A DNA stretch of 64,000 bases from Candidatus Zixiibacteriota bacterium (GTDB taxonomy: Bacteria; Zixibacteria; MSB-5A5; GN15; FEB-12). Positions 1 through 8,425 of this stretch are shown here, piece by piece (positions within the stretch are counted from its first letter, which is position 1; each line of letters begins with the position of its first letter). The translations under genes and the position numbers were made by a program. Under the pieces are notes generated by a model that saw only the letters and a program-made list of their open reading frames with translations, made no database searches and had not been told where the DNA came from. Location of the stretch: contig JAJRQO010000019.1 of the NCBI GenBank assembly GCA_024280215.1, forward strand, positions 1 through 64,000, in the 5' to 3' direction.

Positions 1-96
1 AATATTATGAAGAAATGGACTATGCCGATACGGAACTGGCCACTGGCTGTCCATCAATTTGCTATACGATTTGGAGACAGAGTACCAAGAATTTGA
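1..96 (+). CDS. IS256-family (Mutator-type) transposase, C-terminal fragment
   Basis: Frame 1 reads 31 residues from the window edge to a TGA at 94-96. The segment KKWTMPIRNWPLAVHQFAI followed by RFGDRV matches the C-terminal signature of IS256-family transposases, in which a W-T-x-P-I-x-N-W motif precedes a final A-I-x-F helix. The catalytic DDE domain lies upstream of the window, so activity cannot be judged. The identification is by motif recognition, supported by the matching inverted repeat 14 bp downstream. Confidence 0.75.
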   Translation, partial: NIMKKWTMPIRNWPLAVHQFAIRFGDRVPRI

Positions 97-109
97 GATA
101 ACCAATTAA

Positions 110-137
110 CTGTTTACACAAAATTTATGACACAGCC
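110..137. repeat. IS256-type terminal inverted repeat (right)
   Basis: This is the right end of the element. It lies inside the 3' end of the neighbouring minus-strand gene and supplies that gene's last four codons and stop: GGCTGTGTCATAA is read as A-V-S-stop after an upstream K. Confidence 0.7.
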
Positions 138-535
138 TTTAGATAGAAGAGCATTTTTGAATTTTTTTTAAATAAATTTCTCCGAGCTTTTCCTTTTCTG
201 GTTTTCGGATTCATCTTTTCAAATAATTCTTTTTCCCTTTGATGTATATAGAGAGTATCAGAAAAGTGTTTTATATCATTTTGTAATGTCTTAACCGTAA
301 TACCTAAGTCGTCTATAATAGAATTTATATGCGAAGTGTCACCAAAGATACGATATGTACGTAGAGCATAATGTTTTTGAATTTTAGTATTAAGATTTGT
401 AAAAGCAGATTCATATTTCTGTGTAATAGCGTCAGAAATCATCTTGCTTTTTTCTTCAAGAGATTTTGATTGAATGTCTGTGTAGACAATAAGAAAAAAT
501 AAAACTACTATACAAAACCTGAATTTTGATTTCAT
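125..535 (-). CDS. Small secreted helical protein of unknown function, 3' end replaced by IS
   Basis: The product is about 136 residues. It has a signal peptide (MKSKFRFCIVVLFFLIVYT, then DIQS) and a charged, helix-rich body. The ATG at 535 is preferred over the upstream TTG at 583 because it opens the signal peptide directly. No family is recognised. The last residues (AVS) and the TAA come from the terminal repeat of the IS256-type element, so the native C-terminus is probably lost. It is the last gene of the 0.1-8 kb envelope operon, 48 bp after the beta-barrel gene. A 15-bp inverted repeat brackets its start codon. Confidence 0.6.
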   Translation of the reverse strand: MKSKFRFCIVVLFFLIVYTDIQSKSLEEKSKMISDAITQKYESAFTNLNTKIQKHYALRTYRIFGDTSHINSIIDDLGITVKTLQNDIKHFSDTLYIHQREKELFEKMNPKTRKGKARRNLFKKNSKMLFYLKAVS

Positions 536-557
536 TATTTGATTTTGTATAGTAGTT
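503..557. repeat. Perfect 15-bp inverted repeat bracketing a start codon
   Basis: AACTACTATACAAAA at 503-517 is the exact reverse complement of 543-557, with a 25-nt loop. On the minus strand the ATG of the small secreted-protein gene (535-533) lies in the loop. In the mRNA the hairpin would place the initiation region at its tip, so it could modulate translation. Confidence 0.7.
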
Positions 558-583
558 CTCAAAACATGTACCCAGATTGTCAA

Positions 584-1705
584 TTAATATGACCAAGTAA
601 AACCGCTTCCAATAGTTAAATCGGTATAGTCAAAAGTTTGGTCGTTTGAAGTTTTATCAAAGTTTCTTACAAACAAAAGAAAACTAAAAGATTGTGAAAA
701 TTCGTACTCATTTTTTATCTGAAAATCTGTATAGTCGATAGTAACTCTTTCAGTAGAGCTAATTGCACGAGTATAGATCGTATGATAATTCTCATAGTTT
801 TTTGATTTTATTCTGAATGAAATTTTGAGATTATTATGTTCGATAAAACCAAGTTTTACTTCGGCGCGGTGTTGCCATTGGTCATATCCATAAAAATTTT
901 CAAAATTTTCTGAGCGTCGACGGAATTCAGAATCAAAGCTAACAGCATATTGTTTATTAAACTTATATTCTACTTGCAAGTCATATGAATTTTCTCGAAA
1001 TTCTCTAATTCCAAGCCTGCCTCCAGCACGTACGCCTGTGACAACAGCATAAGTATTTCGTTCTTTATAATTTCTTTTTTCACTCATAAACTTAAACTTA
1101 GTGGTTATCTTTTTATCATATTTGTATTTTAATGATCCACCTAAAAATGTAGAATTATAATCATAAGATGTAGTCTTAATATTATTTATATCGTATGTCT
1201 CGTCATAATTATGGTCTACATAGGAGAAAAACTGTTCTGTTATAAACTTATCAAACTTGTACCGATGTTTTAAACCTACATCTAAATCTTTTTTCTTTAA
1301 AGTTCTGGCAAGAGTTTGCCCACTATCATCAATCAAATCTCTGTTTCTTCGAGAGAAAGAAAAATCACCTGATAATTTCCCTTTTTTACTATATTTATAA
1401 TCAGGTTCATACGCAAAACCGAATGATGTTTTATTACGGTTAGAATAGTTTGGATATAAATCAACATCTGTGAATGCGGAAAATTTGTGTTTCCATTGTT
1501 TTGACTGTTTAATTTTTTTGGAAACATCTATTTGAAAATTGTTTAGCATTGATGCTGCCTCAAGAGAATCAGCAAACGAATGATATAAATTTGATTCATA
1601 GTATCCGCCATACTTTAGTTCAATATCAATGTCTCTATTTGAAGCAGATACACCAGCTACTGTTATTAAGATTAAACTCATGATAAGAACGAATATTTTG
1701 TTCAT
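584..1705 (-). CDS. Predicted outer-membrane beta-barrel protein
   Basis: The product is 373 residues. It has a signal peptide (MNKIFVLIMSLILITVAGVSA) followed by alternating polar/hydrophobic strands rich in Y, F and K, such as YKYDKKITTKFKFMSEKRN and ISFRIKSKNYENYHTIYTR. It ends in an aromatic-terminated strand (GSGFTWSY), the usual signature of outer-membrane barrels. The start at 1705 is chosen because AAGGAGT lies 7 nt upstream; a longer version would begin inside the previous gene. It follows the TPR gene by 19 bp in the same operon. No specific porin or transporter family is recognised. It may be the outer-membrane component used by the TPR and ligase proteins upstream, which is an inference from position. 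Confidence 0.65.
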   Translation of the reverse strand: MNKIFVLIMSLILITVAGVSASNRDIDIELKYGGYYESNLYHSFADSLEAASMLNNFQIDVSKKIKQSKQWKHKFSAFTDVDLYPNYSNRNKTSFGFAYEPDYKYSKKGKLSGDFSFSRRNRDLIDDSGQTLARTLKKKDLDVGLKHRYKFDKFITEQFFSYVDHNYDETYDINNIKTTSYDYNSTFLGGSLKYKYDKKITTKFKFMSEKRNYKERNTYAVVTGVRAGGRLGIREFRENSYDLQVEYKFNKQYAVSFDSEFRRRSENFENFYGYDQWQHRAEVKLGFIEHNNLKISFRIKSKNYENYHTIYTRAISSTERVTIDYTDFQIKNEYEFSQSFSFLLFVRNFDKTSNDQTFDYTDLTIGSGFTWSY

Positions 1706-1724
1706 CGTAATACTCCTTGTGTTA

Positions 1725-3449
1725 CTATTTAAATATTTCATCATATTCTTTTTTAAATTTTTCTGATGATGGATTACTATTTGCAGCTATCGCATATTCA
1801 TTCATGGCATCATCAAATTGGTTCATTTTAACTAAAACTTGTCCTAATTTCCAATGGCTCTTCCAATTGTTTGAGTCATATTCAATCGCTTTATTAAGTA
1901 AGTTAACCGCTTTGGTATAATTTTCTGATTTTTCTTCTAAAATGGCTAAATTGTGATACGCTTTGGCATAGTCAATTTTAAATTCAATCGCTTTCTCATA
2001 ATCGACTTTTGCTTTGTTAATATCACCAAGTTCGCTATATACTTTAGCTCTGTTATATAATGCTTTTGGGTCTTGTGACAAATGTACAAGCCTGTTAAAA
2101 ATTACTAATGCAGAATCTAAAACTTTGAGTTTCAGGTAGGCAGTGCCTAAGTTATGTAGCCCTTTTATATTCGTAGGATCTCTATCAATTAATTTTGAAT
2201 AAATATCAGCTGCATCTTGAAGTTTGTTTATTTTATTATAGGATAAACCGAGGTTATAAAGTGCCTTCATGTTTTCAGGGTCTAATTCTATGACCCTATT
2301 ATAATATGTTATAGCTGAATCAAACTGTTTATACGAATAATGTATTAAAGCAATATTATAATATGCCTTTGAATAGTGAGTATTAAAAGTAACAGCTTGT
2401 TGGTAATAGAATAAAGCACTGTCTTTTTTGTCTAACTTGTTATACAATGCCGCTAAGTTATAACTGGCTTGATAATAAGCACTATCAGATTCAAGGCAAC
2501 GAACATAAGCTGCAATAGCTTCGTCAAATTTACCAATTTTCTTGTTTAAAATTGCCAGATTATACCATGAGACAGCACTATTTTCAAGTTCGGCTCTTTT
2601 TTGATATGCTAAAACAGCCTTTTCATATTGCCCCAGTTTATTGTAACATAATCCAAGATTTCTATAGAGTTTAGGTTTATTGAACCCAAGATTTTTACAC
2701 TTCTCAAGTTCTTTTACTCCTGTTTTGCAATCACCTTGGTCAATTTTTAACAAAGCAAGATTAAAACGAGCTTCTATATAATCAGGTCGTAATCGTAATG
2801 CTTCACGATAACTTGCTTCAGATTTTATAGGTTTATCTATTTTTTTATATAATATTCCTAAATTATAATGTGCTGAAGCAGAGGTGCGATTTCCCTTGAT
2901 AGCGGCAGCTTTTTTAAACCATGTAATTGCTTCAAAATTTTTATCTATCGAGGTATATAAAACACCTAAATTATAAGTTGGTTCGTAGTAATACGGTCTT
3001 ATAGAAGATGCTTTTTCATAGAACTTGATAGCATTTCCAAGCATGTTTGATCTGTGATTTGCTACACCTAAATTATAGTAAGCCCGTGCGTAGGTGGAGT
3101 CTAACTTAAGAGCTTCCTGTAATAAATCAATTGCAGCTTTATAATTTCCTGTTTCAAAAAAAAGTAATGATGAATCATTGAGCTGTACTGCTTCAGGACT
3201 GGAACTATAATAAATTAAACTATCAGATTTATCGTTTGTAAATAAAATCTTATTTGTTTCAGCAGGTGAAGGCTTCTCTGAATTTTCAGTTTCACCTTGC
3301 ATATTAGTCGAACCGTTATCTGAAGACTGGTTGCTGATGTGAATTATTTTAATACGAGAATCTTGAAAAGCCCCAGAACTTACAACAGCAAAAATAATAA
3401 AAGAAACAACTGCAATCCACGCGACAAGATTTAATATATAATATTTCAT
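1725..3449 (-). CDS. Membrane-anchored TPR-repeat protein
   Basis: The product is 574 residues. It has one N-terminal transmembrane or signal-anchor segment (residues 5-27), a polar linker to about residue 85, and then roughly fourteen consecutive 34-residue tetratricopeptide repeats to the C-terminus. These carry typical cores such as A-x-x-Y-x-N-L-G-x-x-Y and A-I-x-x-Y-x-K-A. TPR solenoids bind protein partners. Its ATG overlaps the stop of the ATP-grasp gene as ATGA, which implies translational coupling. The large uninterrupted repeat array and envelope topology suggest a periplasmic scaffold for the neighbouring ligase, 7TM and barrel proteins; that role is inferred. Confidence 0.8.
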   Translation of the reverse strand: MKYYILNLVAWIAVVSFIIFAVVSSGAFQDSRIKIIHISNQSSDNGSTNMQGETENSEKPSPAETNKILFTNDKSDSLIYYSSSPEAVQLNDSSLLFFETGNYKAAIDLLQEALKLDSTYARAYYNLGVANHRSNMLGNAIKFYEKASSIRPYYYEPTYNLGVLYTSIDKNFEAITWFKKAAAIKGNRTSASAHYNLGILYKKIDKPIKSEASYREALRLRPDYIEARFNLALLKIDQGDCKTGVKELEKCKNLGFNKPKLYRNLGLCYNKLGQYEKAVLAYQKRAELENSAVSWYNLAILNKKIGKFDEAIAAYVRCLESDSAYYQASYNLAALYNKLDKKDSALFYYQQAVTFNTHYSKAYYNIALIHYSYKQFDSAITYYNRVIELDPENMKALYNLGLSYNKINKLQDAADIYSKLIDRDPTNIKGLHNLGTAYLKLKVLDSALVIFNRLVHLSQDPKALYNRAKVYSELGDINKAKVDYEKAIEFKIDYAKAYHNLAILEEKSENYTKAVNLLNKAIEYDSNNWKSHWKLGQVLVKMNQFDDAMNEYAIAANSNPSSEKFKKEYDEIFK

Positions 3450-4324
3450 TTGATTTTAGTTCCTAAACCATCTTGATTAGCTAATTGAATATTAAGACCA
3501 GGACGGGCATTGACTTCCAAAACCATTGCACCCTGTGAAGCGTCACATACAAAATCAACACCGATATAACCTAAGCGAACTATATCACTTATCTTTGCAC
3601 CATATTCCAACATCTCTTGAAAGAATGGAATCTCGTGTCCTTTAAGATTTGTTTTATTGTCAGGATGTTGTGTAATAAAATTGTTTTTATGACATCCGTT
3701 TGTAGTCAAAGAAGAATCTAAATCGATACCAATCCCAATTCCACCTTGGTGCAGGTTGGCTTTCCCATCTGATTCTTTTGTGGGAGCTCGCAACATAGCC
3801 ATAAGAGGAATATTGTCTTGATAAATTATTCGAATATCAGTAATGCCATCCTGTCCATCTAAAGTAAAAAGAGAAAGTTCTGGATGGTTAGTTATTGTCT
3901 CTTCAAAATATGCTGTATCTGAAGTGTTATCGATAGAAAAAGCACCATTACATATCTGTTGCAAGTGGAAGTTGATATCATCTTGTGTCATTTCTTCACC
4001 GGAACTATAAAAACTATCATCTTTTCTTTTTATAAGCTTAATACCGTTTCCTCCAAAACCACGATTAGGTTTGATAACAAAATGATCGTACGATGCGAGT
4101 TCAAGGTTCCATTTTTTAAGAACTTTTGGCGAGTCAACGACAAACAACGTTTTAGGTACAGGAATATTATGTTCTTTAAGGACATTCTTACAGAGAATTT
4201 TGTTGTCAACGTTTGGGAAAAAGGATCTCTTATTATGGGTATAAATTAAATCCAAATTTCTTTTATTGATTCCAACAATCCCTTTCTTCGAAGGAAGTTT
4301 TTTGAATATATCTAAAAGAGCCAT
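3446..4324 (-). CDS. RimK-related ATP-grasp ligase (alpha-L-glutamate-ligase-like)
   Basis: The product is 292 residues, with no signal peptide, so it is cytoplasmic. It shows ATP-grasp features: the lysine/glycine-loop segment HFVIKPNRGFGGNGIKLI, a mid-domain D-I-R-I-I-Y, and a C-terminal metal-binding segment GVDFVCDASQGAMVLEVNARPG containing the conserved E-x-N-x-R. It matches the sub-family annotated as alpha-L-glutamate-ligase-related (sugar-transfer-associated ATP-grasp), which in many genomes sits beside a transglutaminase-like 7TM gene, exactly as here with a 2-bp gap. Such enzymes join a carboxylate to an amine via acyl-phosphate. The substrate is unknown. Confidence 0.85.
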   Translation of the reverse strand: MALLDIFKKLPSKKGIVGINKRNLDLIYTHNKRSFFPNVDNKILCKNVLKEHNIPVPKTLFVVDSPKVLKKWNLELASYDHFVIKPNRGFGGNGIKLIKRKDDSFYSSGEEMTQDDINFHLQQICNGAFSIDNTSDTAYFEETITNHPELSLFTLDGQDGITDIRIIYQDNIPLMAMLRAPTKESDGKANLHQGGIGIGIDLDSSLTTNGCHKNNFITQHPDNKTNLKGHEIPFFQEMLEYGAKISDIVRLGYIGVDFVCDASQGAMVLEVNARPGLNIQLANQDGLGTKIK

Positions 4325-4326
4325 TA

Positions 4327-5928
4327 TTACGACCTTACTAATAAATGTTTGAATCGAGTGAATTCAATCAACCGAAACCCGCTATATCGCCCGATATAAA
4401 TATATATCGCAATCACTACTAAAATCGTTTCAGGGAAAGTTATGACAATTGATTGTAGAAATCTGGAAGACATAATGGCATAAGACGATGATGCAACAAT
4501 CATTGTCAAGAAAGCAATACGCAAAGCATTCCAAATACCAGATTCTTCAGTTATAATCGAAAGACGTTCAACAGTTAGTGTAAGAATAATCATCGGAAAC
4601 AAGGCAACCCGAGCAAAGTTAAGATATCCTAATGAAACTCCAACTGCTGTTAGACCAAGATTAAACAAAACGACAGTAGAGAGTAGAATTGCCAAACGAG
4701 GAGTATGCAATAGATGCAACTTATCTAAGAGAATCCTCACAACCGATCCAAAACACATTATCAATGAAAACAACAACACACCATTCCATAGACCAGTATC
4801 TCTAAAACCAATAGCAATGAGTGCTGGCATAAATGTACCAAAGGTCTCGAGTCCTATAATATTTCTAAAAAAGACAACTGCTAAAATTCCAATAGGCAAC
4901 ATGATAATTATTTTTAAAAGTTCTAATGAAATAGCAACTTTTTTAAAAGTCGCCCAAATATTTAGAATATCAAGAGGATTCTTTTTTAACTTATTAAGCC
5001 CAGCGACAGTTGAAGTCAGTCGTTTTTTAAGATTAAAATAATATTTAAAATTTATATCTTTTGTATGCGTAATAAATGGCACCTCACCATAATATAAGAT
5101 TAAATAATTAGAAGGGATTTCAGCAAAATATTTATTTGTTGGACAAAATGGAACCCAATATCCTTTGACATAAAACTCGACCCAAATATGAGTAGCTTTT
5201 GATTGTCCAGAAGATAATATTTTTCCACCTACTAATCGTGCTGGAATACCCAAGTTCCTTGCAAGTGCCGCCATTATACGGGATTTCCCACCACAAGATG
5301 CTTCATTGAGATGATAAGCAGTCACCGCATCAATGGTACCCGAATATCTTACATAATTCAAACCAAATGTTGCAAATTCATAAATAATTTTACTATTATA
5401 TAATACAGAACTGTCACTTGATAAATGTAAAGAATCTACTAATAGATTGATTGCAGGATCTTCTGATTGAATCATACTGTCAGGTAATAAATAGAACGCA
5501 GCATTATTTGGAATCTCCTGCGAAGGCATGATAGTAGAATCAATTTCATATTTAATATTCTTTGTTATTATAGTAGCAGTATAATTGAGTTGTCTTTTAC
5601 CCTCAATAGAACCAGCCCCCCATTTACCTCGTCGGTTTAAACCTGTCTTCTGAAAAGAAAATTTTAAATCTTCAGATCCAAAGGCTTCATCACTAACTGT
5701 TTGATTCGGAAGACTTTTAGGTAGTGCCATACTTATATCTATTGGAGAGCTATGACCATTAAAATCCATAACCATTTCAAGATGATAACTCTCTGACTGC
5801 GTCACGGCTTCAAGGTTATATCCAAGATATTTTATCTTATACATTGCAACTGCCGAAGCTGCTATAATAAGCAGAGCCGGCAGTACTCCAATTAACACTT
5901 TAGATGCTGTCAGGCGATTTACGGACAT
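4327..5928 (-). CDS. Transglutaminase-like domain fused to seven transmembrane helices
   Basis: The product is 533 residues. A signal anchor (residues 9-30) is followed by a periplasmic region with a transglutaminase-like core (about 185-275), and the C-terminal 200 residues form about seven membrane helices. The family is usually named inactive transglutaminase fused to 7TM. Here the nucleophile position is Cys212 in SCGGKSRIMAALARNLG followed by IPAR, and His247 is present in THIWVEFY, but the Asp expected in the FDPT motif is Cys262 (FCPT). It overlaps the preceding gene by 10 bp and is 2 bp from the ATP-grasp gene. The partnership with that ligase is conserved in this family and suggests a peptide- or glycan-modifying system; the reaction is not established. 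Confidence 0.85.
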   Translation of the reverse strand: MSVNRLTASKVLIGVLPALLIIAASAVAMYKIKYLGYNLEAVTQSESYHLEMVMDFNGHSSPIDISMALPKSLPNQTVSDEAFGSEDLKFSFQKTGLNRRGKWGAGSIEGKRQLNYTATIITKNIKYEIDSTIMPSQEIPNNAAFYLLPDSMIQSEDPAINLLVDSLHLSSDSSVLYNSKIIYEFATFGLNYVRYSGTIDAVTAYHLNEASCGGKSRIMAALARNLGIPARLVGGKILSSGQSKATHIWVEFYVKGYWVPFCPTNKYFAEIPSNYLILYYGEVPFITHTKDINFKYYFNLKKRLTSTVAGLNKLKKNPLDILNIWATFKKVAISLELLKIIIMLPIGILAVVFFRNIIGLETFGTFMPALIAIGFRDTGLWNGVLLFSLIMCFGSVVRILLDKLHLLHTPRLAILLSTVVLFNLGLTAVGVSLGYLNFARVALFPMIILTLTVERLSIITEESGIWNALRIAFLTMIVASSSYAIMSSRFLQSIVITFPETILVVIAIYIYIGRYSGFRLIEFTRFKHLLVRS

Positions 5929-7442
5929 GTAGCCAATCCAATTAAATCTCTTCTGGTAACGGCATTAGGGAATTTTGAACAATTTGGATACTGGGTAATC
6001 ACCGTACAATATTCATCATGGGCGGTAATATCGTTTAAAAGTTTCTCATAACATTTTCCTGCCCAGTAATGTGCATCACCAGCATCTTTATCGTTGGGAT
6101 ACGTATTATAAAAAGTTGTGTATTGAGCCAAGGCAAGAGAATAGTCTCCGTTGGCATAATATGTTGAAGCAATTTTATAAACAGCTTGCGGAACCCAATC
6201 ATTAGAAGGTTCATTTGTTAAAAAGCTCTGATATAGAGTTAGTGCAGTAGAATAATTATCTAAATTATATTCACAACTTCCTAAATAATATCTTGCATGA
6301 GCTACACGGTCTGAATTTGGAAAGTTTGTAACGATATATTGATAATCAGCCTTAGCATCTAAGTAGGTGTAAGCTTCAAGCTTGTATTTACAACTAGATC
6401 GATAATACCAACAATCTGTCAGTTTATCTCCCGCAGGATATGATATTATAGAACTATTAAATTCAGCAAGAGCTTGTGTAAAATTTTCCTGATTATAATA
6501 ACTCATACCTTTATAGTAACTGGCTTTTTCCGCTTCAATGGATGTAGGATAGTTTGTTGTAAGATTACTAAATTTAACAATAGCAGATGAAAAATTATCA
6601 TTTGTATAATATAACCATCCCGCATTATAAATTGCAGATGTTATATCTGATGAGAGCGGATAATTTGTTTCGACCAATTGATAAGCGGTAATAGCAGCAG
6701 GATAATTACTAAGTGCTTCGTAAGTCCGTCCAATACGATATTGTGCTCTGCCAGCTATTGTACTTGTTGGAAAATTTGCTGTTACAAACTGATAATCAAT
6801 TAAAGCACCATTTAAATCATTCTTATTTTCTTTATAAATTCCACGACTATAATAAGCTATTGGAACAATAGAATCAGATGGAAAATCAGTAATACATAAT
6901 GTGAAATTCGCAATAGCAGAATCTAACATATCGATATTTGCGTAAGATAACCCTAAACGATATCTTGCAAGCGGTGCGTACGTACCTGAAGGTGTGCTAT
7001 TAAGCAATGATTTAAGTTGAGTTATCGCAGAAGTAAAGTCATCATATGTGTAAGCAACCATAGCATCACCAAACAGTTGTGCCTCAGTATTATTATCAGC
7101 TGCTAAAACAATCGAAGGAACTGTATTAACTTGCCCCGCAGACGAAATAAATTGATTCGTTATAGATTGACTACTATAGCCACACTTTGAAACAACCAGC
7201 GTATAAATTCCAATAGGAATCCCCACTATTGTAAAATTACCAGATGCATCAGTTACACCTACGATATTTGTTCCTGAAACGGAGACATAAATTCCCGAAA
7301 AGTCAGCACCACCACTTTGCATTTGACCGACAAAAGTTCCATAAGGGACTAAATCGACATTAACATAGGTCGTATCTGCTTGACCAACAGAAATAATCGA
7401 CAATAATAGAACCAAGGTAACCATATATTTTTTATATTTCAT
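5919..7442 (-). CDS. Secreted carboxypeptidase-regulatory-like and TPR-repeat protein
   Basis: The product is 507 residues. A signal peptide (MKYKKYMVTLVLLLSIISVGQA) is followed by one carboxypeptidase-regulatory-like beta-sandwich (about 25-105, with the typical GVTDASGNFTIVGIPIGIYTL) and then about ten TPR units in the style of YbgF/BamD periplasmic proteins, with repeated A-x-Y-x-x-G-x-x-Y and NFP-(T/N)-S motifs. ATG 7442 is chosen because GTGGAGA lies about 10 nt upstream; the upstream GTG overlaps that ribosome-binding site. It overlaps the 7TM gene by 10 bp. The combination suggests a periplasmic adaptor that binds surface proteins. Confidence 0.75.
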   Translation of the reverse strand: MKYKKYMVTLVLLLSIISVGQADTTYVNVDLVPYGTFVGQMQSGGADFSGIYVSVSGTNIVGVTDASGNFTIVGIPIGIYTLVVSKCGYSSQSITNQFISSAGQVNTVPSIVLAADNNTEAQLFGDAMVAYTYDDFTSAITQLKSLLNSTPSGTYAPLARYRLGLSYANIDMLDSAIANFTLCITDFPSDSIVPIAYYSRGIYKENKNDLNGALIDYQFVTANFPTSTIAGRAQYRIGRTYEALSNYPAAITAYQLVETNYPLSSDITSAIYNAGWLYYTNDNFSSAIVKFSNLTTNYPTSIEAEKASYYKGMSYYNQENFTQALAEFNSSIISYPAGDKLTDCWYYRSSCKYKLEAYTYLDAKADYQYIVTNFPNSDRVAHARYYLGSCEYNLDNYSTALTLYQSFLTNEPSNDWVPQAVYKIASTYYANGDYSLALAQYTTFYNTYPNDKDAGDAHYWAGKCYEKLLNDITAHDEYCTVITQYPNCSKFPNAVTRRDLIGLATCP

Positions 7443-7482
7443 TTTATAATTCTCCACTTTTATTTAACTATACATATTTTTA

Positions 7483-7992
7483 TTAGAAACAAGGTGATGG
7501 CGACGCTCCACCTTGAAACATATATCCTACCATTGCAACAAGATCACTGATGTCAATAGGAGTTATTCCTCCAGAAGCATTAATATCTGCTTCCTCCATA
7601 CAAGGAGGAGTTGCCTGGTTTTGGAACATAAACCCGACCAGAAAAACTAAATCAGCAATATCAATTTGATCTGAGATATCTCCGTTTACATTTCCTCTTA
7701 TTCCAATACAACAACTACCAATTGTTCGTGTGAAAACTAATGGACTATAGTTGGACACTCCAACTAACATTGTTTGCGAACCGTCGATAACATTAGGTAT
7801 AAAATAATTCCCGTTGATATCGGTCATAGTACTATCACCAGTTTCAATAATTTTTACTACTACATTTGGGATTGGTAGTCCAGTATCAGTATCTGTCACT
7901 ACTCCGATAACATCGGCAGAATAAATACTGCTTGAAAACAAACCAACCAACAACAAGATAACCATAAATATAAATACTTGGCTTTGTTTCAT
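7483..7992 (-). CDS. Small secreted protein with carboxypeptidase-regulatory-like and dockerin-like domains
   Basis: The product is 169 residues. It consists of a signal peptide (about 1-26), a carboxypeptidase-regulatory-like beta-sandwich (27-95, GVVTDTDTGLPIPNVVVKI) and a two-repeat dockerin-like calcium-binding domain (100-169). The repeats are GNVNGDISDQIDIADLVFL, ending YMF-like, and DINASGGITPIDISDLVAM followed by VGYMFQGG. The start has AGGAG 7 nt upstream. It is the first gene of the envelope operon, 40 bp before the next. Dockerins bind cohesin domains, and possible partners encoded here are the cohesin-like regions of the 8.5-kb and 37.9-kb proteins. The pairing is inference. Confidence 0.8.
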   Translation of the reverse strand: MKQSQVFIFMVILLLVGLFSSSIYSADVIGVVTDTDTGLPIPNVVVKIIETGDSTMTDINGNYFIPNVIDGSQTMLVGVSNYSPLVFTRTIGSCCIGIRGNVNGDISDQIDIADLVFLVGFMFQNQATPPCMEEADINASGGITPIDISDLVAMVGYMFQGGASPSPCF

Positions 7993-8363
7993 TAAAATCT
8001 CCTATACCTGATTTATCATTAGATATCGACAAAAGTAAATAATTTGCCACAATTAAGTATTCATAACTACAAATTTTTGTCAATTGTTAAGTAGATGTAA
8101 TACGCACAGATTCAGTTTAACTTAGATTTGTAAAGAACATGTTAAAGTTTTATTAATTTTGTGTTAATTTCTATAGTGAGGAACAATCTCTTGATATTTT
8201 TTGTGAAAAGAATCAATATATAAATGGGCAAGACAAGTTTCTTGAGTGTTTAAAATAGTACGTGGCTAAACAAGGAGTATGGGACTTGGATAATGTTCCA
8301 CTATTACATTCATTTTATTTTACTGTTAATGATAACAAATCATCAAACAAATTTTCTTATATT

Positions 8364-8404
8364 AAAACCCGGCTGTGTAAGCGTATCACACAGACCGGGT
8401 TTTT
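8364..8404. terminator. Intrinsic terminator of the 8461-10371 gene
   Basis: This is a GC-rich stem (AAAACCCGGCTGTGT paired with ACACAGACCGGGTTTT, one bulged base) flanked by T-rich tracts on both sides. It lies about 55 bp beyond the stop of the minus-strand T9SS/dockerin gene and could act in either direction. Confidence 0.75.
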
Positions 8405-8425
8405 GTTATGCTGTAGCTACAGCAT
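8364..8425. repeat. Two-hairpin dispersed repeat, copy 1
   Basis: The first hairpin has the core CCGGCTGTGT...CGTATCACACAGACCGG. The second is an 18-bp perfect palindrome at 8408-8425 (ATGCTGTAG and its complement). A second copy of the first-hairpin core lies at 48664-48696, again followed by another hairpin, next to a dockerin remnant. The conserved loop sequence CGTATCACACA goes beyond what two unrelated terminators would share. Confidence 0.6.

Larger units (their letters stand above)
1..137 (+). mobile_element. IS256-family insertion sequence, right end only
   Basis: The left edge of the window is the 3' part of an insertion sequence: the transposase C-terminus (1-96) and then a terminal inverted repeat (110-137). 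Read from outside inwards, the end begins GGCTGTGTCATAAATTTTG and continues with TGTAAAC, the tip typical of IS256-family elements. The outer boundary is placed at 137, so a target duplication of 8-9 bp would begin at 138 (TTTAGATA). The left end and the other copy of the duplication lie outside the window. Confidence 0.75.
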
